This document shows, piece after piece, positions 31,601-43,239 of a stretch of DNA of 64,000 nucleotides. The position numbers and the translations under genes are program-made. This stretch comes from Pegoplata infirma (taxonomy: Eukaryota > Arthropoda > Insecta > Diptera > Anthomyiidae): the NCBI GenBank assembly GCA_963921195.1, contig OY992539.1, positions 130,655,682 to 130,719,681 of the forward strand. Reading direction: 5' to 3'. Below the pieces are notes generated by a model. That model was not told the origin of the DNA, ran no database searches, and saw only the letters and a program-made list of their open reading frames with translations. Position 1 is the first letter of the stretch, and each line of letters starts with the position of its first letter.

Positions 31601-33765
31601 AAGGTCTTCAGAGGGCACCCAGCGATTGTCCTGAAACTTGAGTATGGAAATGAGGGGAGATTTTTTTTAATTTAAAAGTACAAAAATTCAAATCCTCCGA
31701 TTCTTTCCACTTTTTTAATGTGGAATTTGGCCATATCTTAAAAACTTGTCGATTTTGTAATTTTTCACTTTATTTCCGGATTCGGCGCGCAATTTTACAT
31801 GGAAAATAAATTTCAAATATCGTGAATCGAACAATCTTTCAAAATTTGTAAACTGGTGTTTCACTCAATAAACTAAAAATTTATAAAACTGAATGTCGCA
31901 TTTTTACTCAAATGAGTGTAACTTATACAATTTTTTACGGATTTTTTTAAACACAATATTTTTTTCTTTGTAATTGTCGATATATCGATTAATGTGAAAA
32001 ATTTGGTCTTTCGGGAAAATCCAAATTAAATCTGAACTAGCGGAAATGTCTCCAAATCCAAAAATAGGGGTCAGTTTAATTTTAATAAAGATTATTATAT
32101 ATGATTTAGGCGGCTCAAAAATTAGAAAATGTTGTTACTTTGTACGAAAAATATAAAAAAAAAATACAAAAAATAAATGTTGGTCCAGAGATGCTGATTT
32201 TTAAACATAAAAATATTTTTTTTCCCCCAATTGGTCCCAAAAGTTGGAAAATGTAAAGCATATTATCTAAAAATATTAAAAAAATTTAAAAAACACGATT
32301 TTAGTTCAAAAGTGCTGATCAAAAATTTTTGTCCACAGATGCTAATTAGCATTTTTCGACCAAAATCGTGTTATTATTTTTTTTTTATATTTTTTACACA
32401 TAATACTCAACATTTTTCGACTTTTAAGACAAATTTGGTTAAAAAAAATTTTTTATGTTTGAAAATCAGCATCTGTGGACCAAAATCGCTATTTTGGAAT
32501 TTTCTAAATATTTTTATAATAAAGTACCCAAAAGTTCCATATTTTTGGGCCATATTTGGTTAAATAATTCGGATATGAATTTTGGTCCAAAAACGTCAGT
32601 TTTTTTTTAACTTTGGCCGCTGGTTGCCGACTAAACTAAAGATGACCTTGCAAAAATTTTTCATAAATTTTCCCACAATTAGCTACTTCGTGGCATCCTT
32701 CTGCAGGTATTACGGCATGAAATTTGAAAGTAGATTTGACGGGACGCTCTAATGAAGATGAAGATGAGCCCGATGATGTCATGGAACCTGATTGTGACGA
32801 CTTAAAAATGAAACAAAGAACCATTAAAGATTTTGGTAACAAAATGTTGATTTTCTTTTACGTATAACCAACATTATTTTCATAAATTTAGAAATTTATA
32901 AAAAAAGTTAGAGCACAAGGGGTATAAGTGCGACTTACTTACTTTAAGGGCAATTTTTAGGTGCTTGTATTCGCAAAAGATGGTATTTTTTTAACTTGTT
33001 AGATTAAAATATATCTCAGGATCTCTATTAACTAAAAAATAATATTCTAGATAGCATCTAACATTTTTTATTGCAATTTAACTTTAACCTCTTTTTTCTC
33101 ATTATTAAATATAAGGCACTTGAACCCCTTGTGCTCTAACCCCCTCATATGTTAATAGGTACTGAAAACTAAGTTTAACCTGCTATTTTTTATCGGCAAT
33201 CCTGGTGGTTTAAAAAAGGGTTGCCCCTTTATGAAAAAAATGGCCTTTTGGGGAAATCTAGATTAAATCCGAACTAACAAGAATTTCTACAAAAGCAAAA
33301 ACACTTGGCTTAAACTTAATAGAGATTATTATATATAAATTTGGGGGTCGTAGGTATATACTTCTCCATTATACAGTAGCTCAACATTTACACATTTTTA
33401 ACAAAAACCAACTTAACAAACCCTAATTTTGGCAAGTACGACACACCATTGGATATGTTCATATAGTTCCTTTGAAATAAGTACGAAAAAATCGGAAAAA
33501 TTACCGATTTTTATTCTCCCATTTCACTTCGTTAACCCCAACGATAGGCGATAAAAAAAAAACGGTAAAACTTAGCTTTTGTTCCTCTATAACATATTAA
33601 AAGTGCAGGTCGATCGGAGTGTAAGCTATATGATACCTTCCTTGTGAATAATCTATATTTTATTTCACTGTCTTTTCGAAATTTTCCAAAATTTTAGATT
33701 TGTATTTTTTTTTTTTTATTTCTAGAAATTTTCTGATTACTCTGTTCGACACCAAAAACATTTTA
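31594..33765. other. MITE termini and AT-rich DNA
   Basis: CTAACAAGGAAGGTCTTCAG (31594) is a left end of the AAGGAAGGTCTTC MITE family; a different end ATACCTTCCTTGTGAAT lies at about 33640. Blocks such as AAGATTATTATATATGATTT (32085) recur at 33320 and 33990, showing several overlapping copies. A 69-codon frame on the minus strand at 32636-32842 has a Ser-rich stretch and GCHEVANCGKIYEKFLQGH; no family assigned. Confidence 0.45.
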
Positions 33766-34000
33766 AAAGGGAGGTCTTAGAGAGGGCACTGACCAATTGT
33801 CATGAAACTTGAATATGGGAATGAGGGGAGAAACCTGTTTACCCCTCTGTTTCTGTTAAGCTGCTCAATCTCAAATTTAAAAAATTATTGCCACCTTTTG
33901 AGAAAATATGGTCTTTCAGTAAAATGCGAATTAAATCCGAACTAGCAGGAACGTTGCTAAATCCAAAAATATGGGACAGCTTAATTTAGACAGAGATTAT

Positions 34001-34209
34001 TAGTAGTTGTGTTTATATATTGTTGGACTGTATATTTTATAACTGAATTTTTATTTAGTTCGGTTTGAGTCCATATTAATTATTTCTGAGAAATAATAAT
34101 TGTTGTACAATGAGAAAATCTGAAAAAAAAATCAAGTGGTAACACAGACTAAGTGGAAATGTCGACAGCTTTCGGAAGATGCCACTCTTCCATCATCAGC
34201 ACTCCTTCG
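34001..34209 (-). mobile_element. Short insertion with a hammerhead-like head and 7-bp target duplication
   Basis: Exact ATTATTA flanks (33994-34000, 34210-34216). Host copies at 32085 and 33320 run straight through (GATTATTATATA), showing the empty site. On the minus strand the insert starts CGAAGGAGTG, enters a hammerhead-like core, and ends …ATATATAAACACAACTAC. A 5'-truncated copy of its 3' part sits at 60302-60375. Flanking duplication, a fixed 3' end and 5' truncation suggest target-primed reverse transcription; a Penelope-like or retrozyme-like origin is inferred. No coding frame. Confidence 0.65.
34150..34205 (-). ncRNA. Hammerhead-ribozyme-like motif 2
   Basis: Minus strand: CTGATGA (34193-34199), a 6-bp stem GGAAGA/TCTTCC with loop GTGGCA, then GAAA, then GCTGTC as a candidate cleavage segment. 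The conserved core letters are all present. Stem III is minimal and stem I pairing is poor (AGTG with a distant CACT), so activity is uncertain. Penelope-like retroelements are known to carry such minimal type I hammerheads. Confidence 0.42.
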
Positions 34210-34410
34210 ATTATTATATATGATTTTGGCGGTCGTACATAAATCGTATATAAACAACCTCATTTTTGAAAATAAGGACTTTATAAAGCCGAATTTGGAC
34301 AGGACCGATGGATAAAATGTTCATATAGTTTCTTTTGAAAAATTGTTAAAATTCTTCAAAAAACTAAAAAAATCTCGTGTTTTCCCTCTTAATGTAAGAT
34401 TGGGAAGCTA

Positions 34411-34639
34411 CACTCAAAATAATTCTACAGTAAAAGGTTTAGTAACTGATATTGTACCAAAATCTACTAATAAGTTACTAATTTTAGTATCTTCAAAGTA
34501 CTAAAATTAGTAATTTTTACTGGTTTTGAATAATATTAGTTAAAAATTTTAGTATTGGTTACCAATTTCTGCACTAGGTCCTTTTGGACTAAAATTTAGC
34601 TAAATTTTTAGTATTGAATACCCAGGTTTTTTTTGGGTG
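34411..34639. mobile_element. TA-flanked MITE, CACTCAAAATAATTCT ends
   Basis: CACTCAAAATAATTC… and …TTTTTTTGGGTG with TA at both borders; the interior has repeated TAGTAA/TTACTA words. 229 bp. Confidence 0.6.
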
Positions 34640-34736
34640 TAGGAAAAAAAACAGGTTACTCTTTTTTCTCCCTTCTTCATGTATGCAAGTTTCAGGAAAA
34701 TCGGTGGGTGCCCTCTGAAAGATATCACTTGTTAGT

Positions 34737-35894
34737 GAAATATCTAGCTGATCAAAAAACCATGGTATGACGAGATCTAATAAATTTTAACACGAAAAAC
34801 TAATTCTCTTCATATTACATTGTGAGTCCGTTATTTTGTTGGTTATTTTCAAGGCTAAAAGGACCATAAAGAGGGGACAGGGTTTGGTCTTAAGCCACCC
34901 TGCTAAAATTAATATTTAAATTTGTTTAACTTTTTTTTGTGTTTTATATCCATCATAGGATTAACCTTGACTATATGTGTAACATTAATTTCCAAAGGAA
35001 ATTGGAAAATATATATGTATTCTCGTAATAAATGTATTGAGATTTTAAATGTATATGTTGGTACACATCACAGTTCAAAGAAGTAGTATGCAAACAGGAA
35101 TGAATTTGAGTTTTTTTCTGATTTTTCACACATTCGAATTATAATTTTTTCATTTTGTTGTAAAGAAAAAAGAAATCAAAACAAAACATGTGAACAAAAC
35201 CATAGCAGATTGTAAAACAAAAATAATTCAATCTAAAGAAAATTTTAGTTAGAAAATACAATAATCTCAAAAATGTTAACCATTTGCAACAATTTTCATT
35301 CAAAACAACGTTTCTTATCATATAATTTTTACTTTTACATATTGTATTAAAAAACAAATAGTTGTCTTTAATTTAATTAAATTTATAGTTAATTTTGCTT
35401 TATTTAATATTTTCTATAGATAATAAGCACGATTGATAGTAAACATTTTCCTTTTGGTTTGATCGTTTCTCTTGTGATTCATTGTTGTTCCTCTTTTTGT
35501 GGTGTTGTTTAATATAAAACGAGAAAAGTTACACCGTGTGCTGTCACTTATACTTGTATTCATTCAATGCAACCGTGAAGGCCTACTAATTATGTACTTT
35601 GGTACACATACAGATATGTTTACATAAAATACACCACACAAAGACACTCAGGAGGTTTTGATTTAAATATTTAATATTGTTGTGCATTAGAGATGAGTGA
35701 AATTAAATGTACTTATAAATTTAACGGAACACAATCATCAAATGATGTTCTTTGGAAGATTAGAATTAAGAAAATTTTAAAGATACAAGTATTTTAATGT
35801 CTTTCGAAATAAAAGTCATACAAATCCTTTTTTTAATACAAAATTTTAAAGACGGTCAAGCAACCCTGGCATATTAAAGCAAAAGTTTGGATAT
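34737..35894. other. No gene seen
   Basis: AT-rich DNA; a 72-codon minus-strand frame at 35139-35357 is F/L/Y-rich and without a domain. Confidence 0.4.
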
Positions 35895-37610
35895 TTTTTA
35901 TACCCTCCACTCTAGTGATAGAGGGTATATATAAGTTTGTCATTCCGTATGTAACACATCGAAATATTGTTCTAGGACCTCATAAAGTATATATATTCAT
36001 GATTCTTGATCGATTTTAAGTCAATCTAGCTATGTCCGACCGTCCTTCTGTCTGTCTGTCCGTCCGAAGAAAACACGCTAACTTTTGAAAGACTTTACAG
36101 ATGCTAGTCAGTTTGGTATTACCATCCAGCCAAATCGGTCCAGTGGTTCAAAAGTTATGAGCAAAAGAGTAAATTTCGGCAAGGGTTTTTCGAGACTGCT
36201 GAAACTTGGCATGTATCTTTGCCGATCCCCAGATCTGTTTGGTATTGAATCAGCTCAATCGGTCCAGAGCACTATGGTTCCAAATGCATTTTTTTTTGGC
36301 AGAAATTAAAAAAACAAAAATTTACAAATTTCCAAAAGCTTATACAGTTTCTCAATGGCAACACTCCAAGCCATTATGAAAGTAACATATGGCAATACTG
36401 TCAGTCTGCCAGGGTTTCAAAGTTGATAGTTTTAAGGCGTATTATTAAATCGGGATTAAAACCATATTACAATTATACTAACGGCAAATGGGAAAAAATA
36501 AAATTATAAAAAGGCTAAAAAGGAAAATTGAAGCCCAAGGAAAGAAGTTCTTATTAAAAACTCCAATTTGTAATTCCATGCATCTTTGGCGTTATTCTTG
36601 GGGGTTGCGGTTTTAAGGATTTTGAAGCCAAAATAGCCTATATCTTTCGTGGACAAAAAGTTGTGTTTAAGCACGAACTTGCATGAGTCTTCAAATGTGA
36701 AAGTGTTTTCTAGATGGTCTATTTAATACTAAAATTAACACCTAGCCAGCATTTTTCGGCAAACTCTCACAATTGCCATTTGAGTTTAGCACAAATTTCG
36801 GCAAAATTTTCGGTTTTTTGCGAGACAAATCTTTAAATTTTTTTTCACTATAATTTTTTTGGCTTTAGCCAAGCTAACTGACTACTAGAAATATATTATG
36901 GTTGATAATTTTTTTTTTCCAAAAAAAAAAAAAAAAATTTTTTCAAAAAAAATTTGCGATTTTTTTTTTTTAAAAATTTTTTTTTTTTTTGAAAATCGTT
37001 TTTTAATTGCGTAAAGAGTTAAAAACCCATTCCAGATTCAAAACTAGCGACTTTGCTTCATTTTTGGAATTAATGCCAAAAAAAATTGATTTGGGACCAT
37101 AGTGCAGTGGTTCAAAAGTTATAAGGAAACCCCTGAATTTCATATTGGTTTCATCTTAAATGCCACGTGTTAAAAAGTTTTAGAAGCATTGGTGGTAACT
37201 TAAAAATGCTTTTCAAAATTGTTTAGTTTTAAAGCAATGCTTTTTAAACTTGTTTAGTTTTAAAAGCATTGGTAACTTAAAAATTACACTCGAAAACAAT
37301 TTTACAGTCAAAAAAAATTTAGTTTTTTTTACAAAAATGTCAACATTTTGTACGTGCATTCACTCAGAAATATTTTTACAGTAAAAAAAACATTACACTC
37401 GAAAAAAGTTTTACACTCAAAAATAAAATTAGTAATATTTCTTTTTATTTTTAATTACAAAAAAATAGTTTTTTACATAAAATAAAATATTTCTAATCAA
37501 AATTGTTAATTTTTTTCACGTAAAAAAATGTACTATCCTTTAAAAAAGGCATTGTGGAGTGTATTCATAGATTCGGCAAAGTCAAATTTAACTTTTCTAC
37601 TTGTTAATAG
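35895..37610 (+). repeat. Fly-type interspersed repeat, near full length
   Basis: Begins TTTTTTATACCCTCCACTCT, proceeds through GTCATTCCGTATGTAACAC, CATAAAGTATATATATTC, GTCTGTCTGTCCGTCC, GCTAACTTTTGAAAGACTTT, and ends ..TTCGGCAAAGTCAAATTTAA..TACTTGTT. A reverse copy occupies 62090-62920. Middle sections differ between copies. A 74-codon frame at 36085 is part of the repeat. Confidence 0.75.
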
Positions 37611-37696
37611 TTTAAATAGCTCTGTTATGGCTCAAATGATTCGGTGATCAAATCTTATATTTAGATATACGCTCTAAATTATTTTAAAAGTAAGAT

Positions 37697-37832
37697 CTTA
37701 TTGTAAGGGTTTGAGTTGAAAAATGTAGAAGAAAAATTTTAATTTCTAAAAGCTATAGACATTTCTGGTATTCCTATACAGGTTTCGGACAGTTCCAGGT
37801 AACTGTCTTCATCAGTAGTATTTAAATGCCAG
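37697..37832 (-). mobile_element. Hammerhead-bearing retroelement remnant
   Basis: Minus strand: hammerhead-like core (37832-37765), then a tail through TTTTAGAAATTAAAATTTTT, CTTCTACATTTTTCAACTC, ending CCCTTA near 37697. The tail alone, without the hammerhead, recurs at 38847-38903 in the same orientation, again as a 5'-truncated copy. No reverse transcriptase is visible; a Penelope-like parent is an inference. Confidence 0.5.
37765..37832 (-). ncRNA. Hammerhead-ribozyme-like motif 1
   Basis: On the minus strand in order: CTGG, an internal loop, CTA, CTGATGA, stem GACAGTT/AACTGTC with loop ACCTGG, GAAA, a tiny stem III (A-U, C-G around CT), GTA as the predicted cleavage triplet, then TAG pairing with CTA, a loop, and CCAG pairing with CTGG. 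All core letters and three helices are accounted for in 68 nt. Base 10.1/11.1 is an A·C mismatch, which would weaken it. Confidence 0.55.
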
Positions 37833-37887
37833 TTTGTTTTGTTAATTGTAATTGTTTTTCTAATATGTGAATTTTATTAATATCAAT

Positions 37888-37972
37888 GCCCAGTCCAGAA
37901 TCGAACCACGAATATTTTCATATCATTAACAATACTGGTGGGATGGCACTCTAGACATCAACGCCAAAGCAT
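37888..37972 (-). other. tRNA-like sequence upstream of the hammerhead
   Basis: Minus strand: TTGGCGTTGATGTCTAGAGTG (A-box-like, partial) and GTGGTTCGATTCTGGAC (good B box). It ends about 55 nt before the hammerhead on the same strand, so a Pol III transcript from here would cross the ribozyme. The cloverleaf is poor. Confidence 0.45.
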
Positions 37973-38009
37973 TGATTAGATATGTGTTGGATAAATATTC
38001 GTTTTTATA

Positions 38010-38560
38010 CCCTCCAACCACAGTATGAGGGTATACTCACTTTGTCATTCCGTGTGTAACGCATCGAAATATCGGTCTAGGACCCAATAAAGTATATATT
38101 TTATTGATCAGTGATCGATTCTAAGACATTCTAGCGATGTCCGTCCGTCCGCCCGTCTGTCCGTCTGTTCGTATTTCCGTCTGTCCATCTGTAGAAGACA
38201 CGATACAGTCCTAGCTAGACTTCCGAAGTTTGGCACGAATATGTGTTATATTCCTAGGCAGGCTAAGTTCGGAAATGGGCAAAATCGGACCAAAGGGGAA
38301 AAAATTTCCCCCTTGGAGAACTAAACCAACCTAAGAAAAACCTCATTTTTTTAAGGGTTTTTTGTACTTTTGCTAAGCAAATGCAACATTCTTATCCCAA
38401 AAGAAGTTCAAAATCGCAAGGGGAAGGTGCCCCTAATGTCTCCCGCCAACGCCCCCCCCCCCCCTCAAAAAAAAGACGTTCCTGGATTTTTTTTTTACAT
38501 TTTGGAGGGTATAAAAGATTCGGCACAGCCAAATGTAACACTCTCATTTGTTTTCTATTC
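38010..38560 (-). repeat. Fly-type interspersed repeat (CCTAGGCAGG subfamily)
   Basis: TACCCTCCAACCACAGTATG.., GTCCGTCCGCCCGTCTGTCC, CCTAGGCAGGCTAAGTTCGG, a C run and the hairpin end GATTCGGCACAGCCAAAT. Opposite orientation to 18030-18530. Confidence 0.7.
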
Positions 38561-39519
38561 ATTACTGCTTGCATTGCATATTAATAGTTTTCTACAGAGA
38601 GATTGACAATTATAACAACAAGATTTCAGCCGCTAGTAATTTCAACTTCACCACATCCATTTATTCAACTCGTTTGTCATTTTATAGTTTTTGCAATCAT
38701 GTTGCCACATGGTCTGGATTTTTCTGACACATGCAGGGGATTGCATTTTTCTGGGAGACATGCCTAATGGCGACATTTCTGTCAGTATTTATATTTGTTG
38801 ATTTTTCTGTTTATACAGATCGAGCATGGGCTCTAATTCTATTTGTTATAAGGGGTTGAGTTGAAAAATGTAGAAGAAAAATTTTAATTTCTAAAATCTT
38901 ATTTTTTTTGTCCCAGCCTACTCTAGTTTCAAATACAAATACCCACAAATGTTAAAATGATGAAATAATGGTGTTGCTTGTTGGTTTTGTTAATATCCTG
39001 TCTATTTAAAGGTGGTCATGTTTTCATTATTTCGTTGTTTTATTTTTTATTTCTCTTCTTGAATTGAATTTTGTGTAGGTGGTTCCTTTATTTAAGGTAG
39101 GAAATGGTAGTTCTTTAAATTACCGCTTTTGTATACTGATTGTGGTCAGATATGAAAATTAATTTAAAATAAGTAGAAAATTTAAATTCGACTTGTACAC
39201 ATTCATAAAAAACATCCACAATACCCTTTTTAAGTTATGTTTATTTTTAAACATTTAAAGAAAATTGTAAATATTTTACTTTGAATAAACAATTTTTTTT
39301 TAGACATTTTTGCCTTTTTTTACATTTTAGTTACATTCTATAGTCAATGATAACATCCAAAAAAGTTGAACCCATGGCGTTATGTCGTTGGGTTCCTATA
39401 TTTACTTTAAAATCGGGAAGCTCCGCACAAAGTGAAAAAAAATAATTTATTTTTCTGATAATATAAGTTAATATTAGGTTATTTCTAAAATTTGCGATAA
39501 GAGAATTTCAATAAACAGA
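38561..39519. other. No gene; one short retroelement tail
   Basis: Contains the 5'-truncated tail copy at 38847-38903. Otherwise AT-rich DNA without features. Confidence 0.4.
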
Positions 39520-40199
39520 CACTCAGAAAATTATGTAAGTTACTACATGTAAGTTGTTTGTATATTTTACAGTAGTTAGTTGTTTTCAACTACAAAGTCA
39601 GTTGTTTTTGTATGAAAAATATCAAACAACTATTTCTGTTAGTTATTTTAAGTAGTTTTTTTGAATAACTAACAAAAAAGTACTGTGATGTAGTAACAGT
39701 TATTTAAAGTAGTTAATTTTATTTTTTTTATCTCTGAAAAATTTTCAAAGTTTTTTTCCAAGAAATAATAATAAATTTTCATTTTTTTTATTGTTCACAA
39801 CTTTTAAAAAAAAAAACTGAAAAAATTTTGTCCTCAATTTTTTTTCTGAAAAATTTAAAAAAAAAAAATCCAAAAAATAAAAATAAATTTTCGTTTTTTT
39901 TATTTTTCACAACTTAAAAAAAAAAATTGGAAAAAATTTGGTCTTCAATTTTTTTTTTTTTGAAAATTAAAAAAAAAAAATATATTAAATTGATTATTTT
40001 ATTTTTACTACATGTTAGTCGTTTTGACTACAAATGTTAGTAATTTTTACTACATAAGTCAGTTGTTTTTTTGTCAGTTAAAATAACTTACATTGTTAGT
40101 TGATTTAACTGACAAAAGTAGTTGACCCCAAAACAACTAACAAAGTAGTTATTTTAACTGACATTTTCAGTTAATTTTACTAACATAATTTTTTGAGTG
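39520..40199. mobile_element. CACTCAGAAAATTATGT MITE (copy 2)
   Basis: Same family as 11052-11624 but 680 bp owing to expansion of A/T-rich inner blocks around 39760-39990. Flanked by GA rather than TA. It interrupts a GACACACGGATATCGC tract of the fly-type repeat, which continues to about 40347. Confidence 0.75.
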
Positions 40200-40349
40200 G
40201 ACACACGGATATCGCTATATCGACTTAAAATCGATCGAGAATTAAGATCGGTTTAAAGAAATATTGATCTAGTACTTAATGGAGTGCCAAACCAATATTT
40301 CTATGTGTTACAATCTAAATGACGGATTTATTTATACCCTCTATTACTA

Positions 40350-40810
40350 CCCTGCAAAAAAAGTAATTACCACTTCTCAGTGGAGTGCTTTAAAATTATC
40401 ACAAATGTAATGAAATACAACAAAAATAACAAAAAACACAAGACAAAAACACACAAACAGTTTTTTCTACTCCAGAATACATAGATATTCAGCACTTAAC
40501 TCATTACCTATCGCGACACCTCCATACAAATGTAAGTAGATATTCAGTAGATAAGAACTACTCCGTGGAAGTTGTTGGAAGTTGTTTGAAAGCTCGGAGT
40601 ACTTCTTATCTACTGAATATCTACTTTAATTTGTATGGGAGTGTCGCGGAAGGTAATGAGTTACGAGCTGAGTATCAACTTTTTATGGAGTAGAAAAAAC
40701 TGTTTGTGTGTTTTTTTCTTGTGTTATTTGTTATTTTTGTTGTATTTCATTACATTTGTTACAGTTTTAAAGCAATCCAAATAGAAGTACTCCGCACTTT
40801 TTTTGCTGGG
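40350..40810. mobile_element. Palindromic MITE, CCCTGCAAAAAAAGT ends
   Basis: Nearly the whole 461 bp is an inverted repeat (GTAGATATTCAGTAGATAAG … CTTATCTACTGAATATCTAC) with TA on both sides. Second copy at 58637-59082. No open frame of interest. Confidence 0.8.
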
Positions 40811-40812
40811 TA

Positions 40813-41640
40813 TGTGCAGTATAACAGAATATGTTCACATCCGTCCTATTTAACAAGGAAATGTTTTGTTCTATAAAGAGGATTTATTTTGAAAATGGAG
40901 CATAAATAATGTAGCTTATTTAGCAAAACTTAATTTACATTTTGCATAAATTCTTAAGCAGGTCATTGAAATTGGATAAGCGTAACAAATCTTCATTTGT
41001 CTTATGAAAAAGAAAAATACAAAAGAAAATGTAACATGAGAATATTAATAGATACACACTCACATAAATAAACAAACAGGATAAACAGGAAGCGATTTTT
41101 AGAGCGCCTTTTTTTATTAAAAAAGTTTGAAAATGTTATACTTATACTCTACACTCAAAATAAAAGCTCTGTCTATCCGAGTAAAAAAAAAACTTTTAAG
41201 ATCTAATTTGATCTCAAAATTGGCTGTATCAAGTTGGATAAGATATTGATCTAAATGTATTATTTTAGATACACAAATATAAAAAATGATACAATTAGAT
41301 CCGAATTTTGGTCACATCCAATTAAATCCACTTGATCTTATTTTATATAAATTAATATAGATTTATATAATTACATAAAGTCAAATATATTTGTGTATAA
41401 CCTCAGATAAGAAAATTGAGCCGCAATAAATCTTAGATATAATTAGATCTCAACATATAAAAAGTCATATATAATTTAATATGATTGTATCAAATTATAT
41501 TTCATTATATCAAAACTTTTTTACTAGGGTAATCAGCAGAAAAATCTAAGGAAAATACACACATTTTAAGGTATATGAGAAAATCTGTTAGGACAGCAGA
41601 AAAATTAGCTGATTTTAGCAGAAAATCTGCTGATTCCAGT
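40813..41640. other. AT-rich with a possible TA-flanked element
   Basis: 41158 starts CACTCAAAATAAAAGCTCTG after TA, and 41510-41530 ends AAAACTTTTTTACTAGGG, mirrored by an inner CCGAGTAAAAAAAAAACTTT. The ends resemble 56430-56450. Boundaries uncertain; no gene. Confidence 0.35.
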
Positions 41641-41796
41641 TAAACAATCTAAAATCTACATCCAAAAAGTATATTATTCATGAAAATGATCCTAGACTAT
41701 TTGAGCATCATAAAAAGAATTTAAACATGACATTTTACGTCAGCACACATGGACTCTGAGGACCATTTTAATACCACGGGACTGAAATAGGCTTTG

Positions 41797-41985
41797 CTAC
41801 TGATCCTTGCCGTTAAACCAATTTGAGCGTCTTATGAAGCTCCTAAGGTATTGAATTTTGACATCTGACAATTCAGAAATATCGTGAAGCTCCCTAGATC
41901 CCAGTGAAGCAAGTCTTTGACCAGAAAGTGCCGTTCAATGGCATATGAAGTGCTTGATAGTTTCCATTTCCTCTTCATCCACACT
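41797..41985 (-). pseudogene. C-terminal relic of a Jockey/I-like non-LTR retrotransposon
   Basis: Minus-strand translation reads DEEEMETIKHFICH, then a TGA in place of the expected Cys, then TALSGQRLASLGSRELHDI and LRSFIRRSNWF before a TAG. This is the …E-H-C-H-C-P-A-L…R…LG tail found after the RNase H domain of Jockey/R1/LOA-type LINE ORF2 proteins. The 3' flank (to about 41640) resembles a LINE 3' UTR (GGTATTAAAATGGTCCTCAG). The copy is heavily 5'-truncated and dead. Only the tail is present, so the clade is uncertain. Confidence 0.7.
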
Positions 41986-43239
41986 CTAATTAAAATGATT
42001 TCAGTTTCCTACTATAAGTTGGGTAAAGTTACACAAATTGCGTAAATTTACTCAATTTAGAGTAGTATATTCTTTGAATTTGTTGAAATTTACACAATTT
42101 ATTGTAGGAAACTGGACTCATTTCTTTAGGGTGTATGCATTACCGAAAAAAGTCATTTGACGGCACATTTAGCCGCTCTGCGTGCTTTTCTATAGAAAAA
42201 AAGTACTTTTTTAGAAAAAGTATCACTTTTTTTTTTGGTAAAATAGTGCTTTTTAGAAAAGTACTATAGCACCTTTAAGAAAAAAAGCGTACTTTTTTAG
42301 GAAAAAAGTACTTATTTCGAAAAAATTTTACTTTTTTTCCTAAAAAGTATTATGTATGAAAATATAGTCCTTTTTTAGAATGAAGTATTTTTTAGAAAAA
42401 AAATTTACTTTTTAGACAAAAAACACCTTTTTTTTAGAAAAAAGTAAATTTTTTAGGAAAAAAGTACATTTAAAAAAAAAAAGTACTTTTTTCTAATAAA
42501 GCACATTTTCATAAAAAATTACTTTTTTGTCTAAAAAAGTGTTTTTTTTTAAGTACTTTTCTTCTAAAAAAGTACTATATTTTCTTAAATAATACTTTTT
42601 AGGAAAAATGTACCATTTTTTCTAAATAAGTAATTTTTTTCGAAAAGTAAAGTTGTTTCCTAAAGGTGCTATAGTACTTTTCTAGAAAGCACTATTTTAC
42701 AAAAAAAAAATTTTTTTTTTTTTTTTTAAAAAGGACTTTTTCTCAAAAAAAAAATTATTTTTTTTTTCTAAAAAAAGTAGTACAAAAGTATTTTTTAGAA
42801 AAAGTATATTTTAAGAAAAGTGTTTTTTATTTATTTTTTAGAAAAAGTATCACTTTTTTTTTGGTAAAATAGTGTTTTTTAGAAAGTACTATAGCACCTT
42901 TAAGAAAAAAGCGTACTTTTTCAGGAAAAAAGTACTTATTTCGAAAAATTTTACTTTTTTCCTAAAAAGTATTATGTATGAAAATATAGTCCTTTTTTAG
43001 AATGAAGTATTTTTTAGAAAAAAAAATGACTTTTTAGACAAAAAACACTTTTTTTTTTTTAGAAAAAAGTAAATTTTTTAGGAAAAAAGTACATTTAAAA
43101 AAAAAGAAGTACTTTTTTCTAATAAAGCACATTTTCATAAAAAATTACTTTTTTGTCTAAAAAAAGTGTTTTTTTGTAATTACTTTTCTTCTAAAAAAGT
43201 ACTATATTTTCTTAAATAATACACTCAAAATATTTTGTA

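Larger units (their letters stand above)
33766..34735. mobile_element. AAGGAAGGTCTT-type MITE carrying two nested inserts
   Basis: Left GGGAGGTCTTAGAGAGGGCAC, right GGTGCCCTCTGAAAGATATC.. ending TTGTTAG. Inner blocks match 20410-20484 and 22161-22321. Nested within it are a 209-bp hammerhead-like insertion (34001-34209) and a TA-flanked MITE (34411-34639). Confidence 0.65.

Noticed and set aside
32636..32842. 69-codon minus-strand frame with GCHEVANCGKIYEKF
   Set aside because: It faintly resembles a BED-type zinc finger tail but has no second Cys-His pair in register and no neighbours; too weak to call a gene.
36900..37000. Long A/T homopolymer block as an element end
   Set aside because: No inverted partner or target duplication could be seen; it is probably simple low-complexity DNA inside the fly-type repeat.
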